Below, in pieces: positions 16,701 through 18,208 of a DNA stretch of 18,208 bases. The DNA comes from Saccoglossus kowalevskii (Eukaryota; Hemichordata; Enteropneusta; Harrimaniidae). Position 1 is the stretch's first letter. Each line of letters starts with the position of its first letter. The stretch spans positions 727,013 to 745,220 of the forward strand of contig NW_003124893.1 of the NCBI RefSeq assembly GCF_000003605.2, written 5' to 3'. The position numbers and the translations under genes are program-made. The notes below the pieces were generated by a model. It worked only from the letters and a program-made list of their open reading frames with translations, was not told where the DNA came from and did not search any database.

Positions 16701-18208
16701 CCTTTCTTATATGTTTTCTTGCATTCAGATATTGAAATTTCTAATTTCCCATGGTGCATCACTGGATTCCAAAGACCGTGAAGATAGAACAGCGCTTCAC
16801 ATTGCCTCACAGTACGCCATCTTGTTTATTTTCATCTCTCAGATTTGATCTGTTCGACAATCGCAAGAATGTGGTTTACCGGAACAATACTTTTCTTTTC
16901 TCTCATTTTTGTAGATACGGACACGTGAACTGTGTACGTTCATTGGTGGAAGCGAGTCCCACGCAACTAAACGAAGACGATGGCGATGGTTACACGCCAC
17001 TGTTGCTGGCCAGTTTCTATGGAAACGAGAAGGTTGTGTCGTATTTGTTGAAAGTGGGAGCTGACATCAGCAGCAGGCACGCCAGTTCTAGTTTGAGAGA
17101 GAATACAATCGTTGAAATTGATTGTGTTTTTTTAATTATATTTACCGAATTTTCTTTATTTCTAACAGAGACGACAGTCGAATGTCTGCTCTCTCATTGG
17201 CTGCCTATTCTGGCCACGTGGATGCTGTTTTAACGTTGTTGAAGAACCACGCAGATATTGATAGTATGGATAAAAACAAGGTTAGTTGAGTCACTTGCTT
17301 TGAACTTGGACTTATTTATCGACATGCACAAAACTGTCATATAATTAGCAATCTATCCTGTACTTTGACTATTCGAAATGACATACACACAGACTGCAGT
17401 ATGCGGTAGTTGTTATACTCACGTGCCTTGGTTTATTACCGAATTCCTCTTTTATAATGGTCGTTGTCGACGATTAATACAATTAATGCATGTCAGGTGT
17501 TCCAGGAAAACACTGTAAGACCGCGTAAATAATCAACCTACATGATTACAAATGTTCGACCACATATTCTGAAACCTTTCTCAAATTTCTCTACAGAATA
17601 CACCACTGCACCACAGCGCCGCCAGTGGTCACATTGACGTGACATCATTACTTCTCAACAAATGTGCTGACGTCACGCTTGAAAACGAAACGGGACAAAC
17701 GCCACTCGAACTAGCTATTGAGAACCTTCAAGCTGGCACTTCCGCAGAAATACTTCAACACAAAAGGTTGAATAAATAGACCTTGGACGCAAATGGCCGC
17801 CGAAATCTCGTTGGAAGCGAGAGAGTCACGAGACTTATTTTTGTTCTATTCTCTCCCACCATCGTGTTTACTGTTCCACTGTAACCATGGTATTTGTATA
17901 AGTGGACACGATCGCAGCGGCAATTTGCTTCTAAGTTATATTTAGAATTTATCAATGGTTTCACAATTTTTTCTCGAGGACACATATTGCACCCACACCA
18001 CATGAAAAATACGTCAGCATTTTACGTTCGTAGGGAGAACTCTGGGGTTCCCCGTTTTTCTATCGTTCTGATTCTAGCCAAATTTCGATTATGATTCTGT
18101 CTGTAGTTGGCGCCTTTCTCTTTCTCATATCGGCAGTGACGGCGAAGAGCCCATCAAGAAACTGATTGAAAAGCTCCCAGATGTAGCATTGGTTGCGTTT
18201 GATCAATG
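1565..18208 (+). CDS. TRPA1: TRPA1-type ankyrin-rich TRP channel, N-terminal half (12 coding exons, runs off right edge)
   Basis: The twelve exons listed separately join without a frame break into 640 codons plus two bases. Seen: a 50-residue acidic, Ser/Thr-rich N-terminus, then about 17 ankyrin repeats from residue ~52 to ~608, mostly 33 residues apart and carrying TPLH-like helix starts and GAD/GAN turns, then a pre-S1 linker ending IKKLIEKLPDVALVAFDQ. That linker resembles the segment of animal TRPA1 with a conserved I-E-x-L-P pattern just before its cysteine-rich coupling region. Known of the family: TRPA1 is a tetrameric plasma-membrane Ca2+-permeable channel of sensory neurons, gated by electrophiles, irritants and in some lineages temperature. 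The S1-S6 helices, pore and TRP helix are not in the window, so channel function is inferred. Other TRPA subfamily members (painless, pyrexia or basal TRPA types) are possible; the repeat number and linker favour TRPA1. Confidence 0.9.
2526..2570 (+). repeat. Fragment related to the 5359-5648 element end
   Basis: AATAAATCGCGCTCTCTTGT followed by TGACGTCATA resembles both ends of the 5359-5648 element (ATAAATCG, then TGACGT about 25-30 bases later). It is short and may be fortuitous. Confidence 0.3.
3821..4105 (+). repeat. Dispersed repeat D, copy 1 (hairpin-bearing)
   Basis: It aligns with 6811-7050. The best part shares TATGCGGGTC, CAATTA.CGAGCA.GTAG, AGTAACGAT, CCTGTGTCGTTCA, CAATATTCTACCTGCATTTC and ACGATTG-like text. 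It contains an inverted repeat with arms at 3936-3950 and 3978-3993 (GTTACTATATGCGGG against CCCCGTATATAGTAAC) and then a small second stem (CCCT/AGGG). Short open frames across it are not coding. Confidence 0.65.
4130..4257 (+). repeat. Dispersed repeat C, copy 2
   Basis: The partner of 657-790 in the opposite orientation. It lies within a longer copy of repeat D: sequence either side (to 4103 and from about 4345) matches 6811-7155, where the C segment is absent, so C probably inserted into D here. Confidence 0.55.
5359..5648. mobile_element. Possible non-autonomous element with long imperfect inverted ends
   Basis: The left end has ACACCTTCTTATAAATCGC and, 25 bases on, TGACGTCAGAATGGGTGAAG. 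Reading in from the right gives ACACACCTTTCCTATAAATC, then TGACGTGATGGGCAAT. The interior has a perfect 10-base stem, ACCACGGTTA at 5553-5562 and TAACCGTGGT at 5580-5589. No transposase is seen. A related fragment occurs at 2526-2570. Confidence 0.4.
6811..7155 (+). repeat. Dispersed repeat D, copy 2
   Basis: Partner of 3821-4105. Its right part (about 7095-7155, with TTTTTATATAAACAGAAATT and AAACATCGCAT) matches about 4345-4400. The hairpin arms are 6884-6898 and 6921-6935, followed by CCCCT at 6939 and AGGGG at 6956. Confidence 0.65.
7205..7435 (+). mobile_element. tRNA-derived SINE-like sequence
   Basis: The head resembles a Ser/Leu-class tRNA gene: CTGCCGAGTAG at 7217-7227 matches the A box (TGGCCGAGTGG) at about 8 of 11 positions, followed by an anticodon-arm-like CTCAGACTTATGATCGG, and AATTCAAATCA at 7261-7271 resembles the B box (GGTTCGAATCC). 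The body to about 7435 is non-repetitive and includes CCTGCTCCGGGCGAGTGTG. The 3' limit is unclear. A sequence at 9443-9500 shares CACTCACTG and GTAGTCGTT-like text. Minus-strand open frames here are not coding. Confidence 0.35.
8143..8182 (+). promoter_or_regulatory. FABP core promoter: TATA box and initiator
   Basis: TATATATAAG lies at 8143-8152. An initiator-like TCACTTC at 8176-8182 puts the predicted start A at 8178, 31 bases after the T of TATAAG at 8147. This is the textbook TATA-to-start distance. The implied 5' UTR of 59 bases has no upstream ATG. The start site is inferred, not measured. Confidence 0.65.
8237..8635 (+). CDS. Intronless fatty-acid-binding protein (FABP/CRABP family), nested in TRPA1 intron 1
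   Basis: A complete 132-residue protein. Start ATG 8237 is in the strong context AACATGG; an upstream in-frame ATG at 8156 lies before the predicted transcription start. Seen: N-terminal GKWIFVKNEKMREF, matching the family's G-[KR]-W plus N-E signature; a helical AAGAPPEKVDQMI segment; alternating beta strands (ITVECTRDGDYYLMSF, EEIGPFGKTRVAIAKVEG); and a C-terminal CVAKRYLKRV. The length equals the usual 127-135 residues. Known of the family: cytosolic ten-stranded beta-barrel chaperones of fatty acids or retinoids. The carboxylate-binding Arg-x-Tyr near the C-terminus appears here as Lys126-Arg127-Tyr128, so ligand binding may differ. There is no signal peptide. Most animal FABP genes have introns, usually three; this one has none, yet has its own core promoter. 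The exact subtype is not assignable from the sequence alone. Confidence 0.93.
   Translation: MAFAGKWIFVKNEKMREFAVAAGAPPEKVDQMIDVPITVECTRDGDYYLMSFTGPKKTIVQKFKPDEPFTEEIGPFGKTRVAIAKVEGDKMAIRGVNEGEAVEKREVIGDELIFTFIKPGVPCVAKRYLKRV
8817..8822 (+). terminator. FABP poly(A) signal (ATTAAA variant)
   Basis: ATTAAA occurs 182 bases after the FABP stop, followed about 30-60 bases on by a T/G-rich stretch (TGAGGGTGATTCTTTTGC). No AATAAA lies between the stop and this site. There is no genomic poly-A tract or target-site duplication after it that would mark a recent retrocopy. Confidence 0.5.
9085..9160 (-). repeat. Dispersed repeat D, inverted fragment
   Basis: The reverse complement contains GCATATGCGGGTTCAATTAG, CGAACAATATTC and ACCTGTATTTCTACGATTGG, matching two separate parts of repeat D with the middle (right hairpin arm) deleted. 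Confidence 0.5.
9622..9748. mobile_element. MITE family B, left-truncated copy in TRPA1 intron 1
   Basis: It matches the interior and right end of the 14670-14826 element in the same orientation: GATAACAACACACGCTAAAA, CTCATGGGTAGA, CTTGTTTGTAAACAATGACA, CATCTGACGCATGCGCAGG and CGACTC then CCCGCTTTAA. The left terminal repeat is missing. Confidence 0.7.
11329..11462. repeat. T-rich low-complexity tract
   Basis: Degenerate TTTATT/TTCAATT units on the + strand (for example TTTATTCTTCGATTTATTTA) stretch for about 130 bases, ending about 190 bases before the exon 2 acceptor. This is low-complexity DNA without coding potential. Confidence 0.6.
11654..11810 (+). CDS. TRPA1: TRPA1 coding exon 2 (ankyrin repeats 1-2)
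   Basis: Encodes residues 58-109 plus the first base of codon 110. The acceptor is CATACAG and the donor GCAG/GTAAAG, phase 1. The text runs AAKLGRVQHLDSILDRRGE, then MSALHYAVHCNQ and ELLLRGA: the second half of repeat 1 and most of repeat 2. The last base joins AT of exon 3 to make the Asp of a canonical GAD turn, which supports the junction. An open frame continues into the intron but loses all ankyrin character after the donor. Confidence 0.88.
11811..12726 (+). other. TRPA1 intron 2
   Basis: A phase-1 intron of 916 bp bounded by GTAAAG and TTGCAG. It contains the AT microsatellite at 12137-12174. Several short open frames on both strands between 11795 and 12480 have no recognisable domain. 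No other gene is seen. Confidence 0.8.
12137..12174. repeat. AT dinucleotide microsatellite
   Basis: Interrupted (AT)n in intron 2, with the longest uninterrupted part at about 12150-12162. Confidence 0.85.
12727..13013 (+). CDS. TRPA1: TRPA1 coding exon 3 (ankyrin repeats 2-5)
   Basis: Encodes the end of codon 110 and residues 111-205. The acceptor is ACATTGCAG and the donor TTG/GTACGA, phase 0. Three classical repeat starts are visible: TPLHIAAKGN, TPLHLAARKGN and TPLHQAASQGK, each with a following GA(N/D) turn (GHGANIHSRD, CKGADPNVRD). The exon ends at KIL, which exon 4 completes with IDHGG. The open frame running on past 13013 to 13139 is intron read-through: it drops the ankyrin pattern and enters a MITE copy. 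Confidence 0.92.
13014..14094 (+). other. TRPA1 intron 3
   Basis: A phase-0 intron of 1,081 bp bounded by GTACGA and ATTTACAG. A degenerate copy of the TA-flanked MITE lies at 13083-13172. Bases 13938-13960 share a roughly 23-base match with 10725-10750 of intron 1 (core CAACTCACGCGA). Between 13173 and 13937 I see only AT-rich DNA with short unconvincing open frames. Confidence 0.75.
13083..13172. mobile_element. MITE family A, copy 3 (degenerate, intron 3)
   Basis: It shares TTGCCGCGTCGTGT, a GAGTCCCGTG core, ACGTATACAACGCGTGTAAA and CGAGCGCGTGC with copy 1 in the same orientation, but both outer terminal repeats are eroded. It lies about 70 bases after the exon 3 donor. Confidence 0.55.
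14095..14203 (+). CDS. TRPA1: TRPA1 coding exon 4 (ankyrin repeats 5-6)
   Basis: Encodes residues 206-241 plus one base. The acceptor TTTTTTATTTACAG is strong and the donor is AAG/GTATGA, phase 1. It completes repeat 5 (IDHGGLLRAKEINH) and carries repeat 6 (TTPLIHAASGGHTDVMALI). It was too short to appear as an ATG-initiated open frame and was found by looking for the missing half-repeat between exons 3 and 5. Confidence 0.9.
14344..14441 (+). CDS. TRPA1: TRPA1 coding exon 5 (ankyrin repeats 6-7)
   Basis: Completes codon 242 and encodes residues 243-274. The acceptor is CTCAATTTCAG and the donor GAG/GTGTGT, phase 0. It carries the end of repeat 6 with a longer acidic loop (GDSDDEG), then the start of repeat 7 (NSVFHVAVGNGHLE). 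The longer loop makes repeat 6 about 41 residues, the clearest departure from the 33-residue period in this protein. The helix begun by GHLE continues with AVRLCLDYGAE in exon 6. Confidence 0.9.
14483..14620. repeat. Degenerate ATCA/CAAT tetranucleotide microsatellite
   Basis: Repeated AATCAATCAATC-type units with point changes, in TRPA1 intron 5 immediately upstream of the family B MITE. The open frame of exon 5 runs into it only by read-through. Confidence 0.8.
14666..14830. mobile_element. MITE family B, full copy (TTAA-flanked) in TRPA1 intron 5
   Basis: A 157-bp element at 14670-14826 is flanked on both sides by TTAA. The terminal inverted repeats AGCGGGAGGGTCGTCACCTG (left) and AGCGGGTGAGTCGTCACCTG (right, complement) continue to about 28 bases with roughly 25 matches. 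It has no coding capacity. A TTAA target is typical of piggyBac-type transposition, though a TA target (mariner type) shifted by one base also fits. Confidence 0.75.
14864..15036 (+). CDS. TRPA1: TRPA1 coding exon 6 (ankyrin repeats 7-9)
   Basis: Encodes residues 275-331 plus two bases. The acceptor is TCTTTGCAG and the donor CATAG/GTAAGA, a near-perfect consensus, phase 2. It contains the end of repeat 7 (LDYGAEVDMRK), repeat 8 (FTALHISAVNGYLDVAKLL, then KRGATVNAKDD) and the start of repeat 9 (MTPLH). The split codon AG plus G gives Arg, followed by AALYNR in exon 7. Confidence 0.92.
15214..15229. repeat. Short GTGA microsatellite
   Basis: Four GTGA units in intron 6, directly before the fold-back element. 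Confidence 0.6.
15238..15360. mobile_element. Fold-back inverted repeat (MITE-like) in TRPA1 intron 6
   Basis: The left arm starts TTATTACGAGGATACCTCAA; the right arm reversed starts TTATTACGAGAATACCTCAA. About 38 bases at the outer ends pair with few mismatches (through GACAGTAC), and a weaker inner part shares ATCGACC. The arms almost meet, so the whole 123 bp could fold on itself. Target duplications are unclear in the TAAT-rich flanks. Confidence 0.6.
15682..16009 (+). CDS. TRPA1: TRPA1 coding exon 7 (ankyrin repeats 9-12)
   Basis: Completes codon 332 and encodes residues 333-441. The acceptor is TTTTTATATCAG and the donor CTG/GTAAAG, phase 0. It is the longest exon in the window and spans repeat 9 (AALYNRSDVINLLVHSGAD), repeat 10 (FTPLMASAWKGQ, KAGADITATD), repeat 11 (KSCLHWSVEGSFHGY, less canonical, with a GGGILL insert) and the first half of repeat 12 (QSALHYAAKLGNN). 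Overlapping minus-strand open frames (15716-15964) are shadows of this exon. Confidence 0.93.
16010..16728 (+). other. TRPA1 intron 7
   Basis: A phase-0 intron of 719 bp. The middle part (about 16210-16400) contains poly-A and poly-T runs around a GGTCGGTCGGTCGG repeat and a second CGGTCGGTCG at 16364-16373. This looks like a degraded dispersed repeat, but I cannot assign a family. No gene is seen. Confidence 0.7.
16729..16811 (+). CDS. TRPA1: TRPA1 coding exon 8 (ankyrin repeats 12-13)
   Basis: Encodes residues 442-468 plus two bases. The acceptor is TTCTTGCATTCAG and the donor TCACA/GTACGC, which is weak but gives the only in-frame join, phase 2. It completes repeat 12 (ILKFLISHGASLDSKD) and begins repeat 13 (RTALHIAS). 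The split codon CA plus A gives Gln, making the classical IASQYGH across the junction. It was missed by open-frame detection because it is short and lacks a useful start codon. Confidence 0.88.
16915..17076 (+). CDS. TRPA1: TRPA1 coding exon 9 (ankyrin repeats 13-14), probable GC donor
   Basis: Completes codon 469 and encodes residues 470-522 plus two bases. The acceptor is CTCATTTTTGTAG. It carries YGHVNCVRSLVEASPT of repeat 13 and repeat 14 (YTPLLLASFYGNEKVVSYLL, then KVGADISS). The 3' end is placed at CAG/GCACGC because joining there keeps repeat 14 at exactly 33 residues. No GT donor gives that spacing: the alternative A/GTTCTA at 17085 works only with an acceptor two bases further in and adds two residues. 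The 5' end is firm and the 3' end moderately so. Confidence 0.82.
17169..17280 (+). CDS. TRPA1: TRPA1 coding exon 10 (ankyrin repeats 14-15)
   Basis: Completes codon 523 and encodes residues 524-560. The acceptor is TTCTAACAG and the donor AAG/GTTAGT, phase 0. It carries repeat 15: MSALSLAAYSGHVDAVLTLL, then NHADIDSMDKNK. The preceding intron 9 is only 92 bp. The reading frame of exon 9 does not continue usefully into this exon without splicing. Confidence 0.88.
17281..17596 (+). other. TRPA1 intron 10
   Basis: A phase-0 intron of 316 bp bounded by GTTAGT and TTTCTCTACAG. I see nothing in it beyond AT-rich intronic sequence. Confidence 0.8.
17597..17766 (+). CDS. TRPA1: TRPA1 coding exon 11 (ankyrin repeats 16-17)
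   Basis: Encodes residues 561-616 plus two bases. The acceptor is TTTCTCTACAG and the donor AAAAG/GTTGAA, phase 2. Repeat 16 reads NTPLHHSAASGHIDVTSLLL with NKCADVTLENETG. The incomplete repeat 17 starts QTPLELAIENLQ. The split codon AG plus T gives Ser, joining QHK to SDGEEPIKK of exon 12. Reading on without splicing gives three sense codons (after the split one) and a TAG stop at 17777-17779, overlapped upstream by a canonical poly(A) signal. Confidence 0.88.
17767..18136 (+). other. TRPA1 intron 11
   Basis: A phase-2 intron of 370 bp bounded by GTTGAA and TATCGGCAG. Apart from the stop and AATAAA at its start, only short non-convincing open frames occur on either strand. Confidence 0.75.
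18137..18208 (+). CDS. TRPA1: TRPA1 coding exon 12 (pre-S1 linker, partial)
   Basis: Completes codon 617 and encodes residues 618-640 plus TG of the next codon, probably Cys. The acceptor is CATATCGGCAG. The peptide DGEEPIKKLIEKLPDV matches the region after the last ankyrin repeat of TRPA1, where animal homologues carry an I-E-x-L-P motif followed by a Cys-Met. This is the strongest single clue that the gene is TRPA1 rather than a soluble ankyrin protein. The exon is cut by the window end. Confidence 0.85.

Overview
The window is metazoan genomic DNA. It is visibly AT-rich, has long introns with GT/AG boundaries, is littered with short non-coding transposon remnants, and codes for two animal protein families. 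I could not fix the species. A marine invertebrate is likely (a mollusc or other lophotrochozoan, or an invertebrate deuterostome), but this is inference.

The main gene is the 5' half of a TRPA1-type cation channel on the + strand. Twelve coding exons (1565-1735, 11654-11810, 12727-13013, 14095-14203, 14344-14441, 14864-15036, 15682-16009, 16729-16811, 16915-17076, 17169-17280, 17597-17766 and 18137 to the window end) join in one frame. They encode 640 codons plus two bases: a short acidic N-terminus, about 17 ankyrin repeats of roughly 33 residues, and the start of the linker before the first membrane helix. The six transmembrane helices and the pore lie beyond the right edge.

The second gene, a complete intronless fatty-acid-binding protein (FABP) of 132 residues (8237-8635), sits on the same strand inside the 9.9-kb first TRPA1 intron. 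It has its own TATA box, initiator, Kozak start and a variant poly(A) signal, so it looks like an independent nested gene.

The rest is intron or 5' flank filled with repeats: a TA-flanked MITE family (396-522, 1059-1173, 13083-13172), a TTAA-flanked MITE (14670-14826, truncated copy 9622-9744), a hairpin-bearing repeat (3821-4105, 6811-7050, fragment 9085-9160), a second dispersed repeat (657-790 and 4130-4257), an inverted-repeat element (5359-5648), a fold-back element (15238-15360), a tRNA-headed SINE-like sequence near 7205, and AT and tetranucleotide microsatellites. A possible minus-strand terminal exon lies at 153-350.

No wholly new system is evident. The points most worth checking are the nested FABP, a probable GC-AG intron supported by ankyrin periodicity, a poly(A) signal and stop directly after one donor (possible channel-less isoform), and a MITE inserted 37 bases before a splice acceptor.
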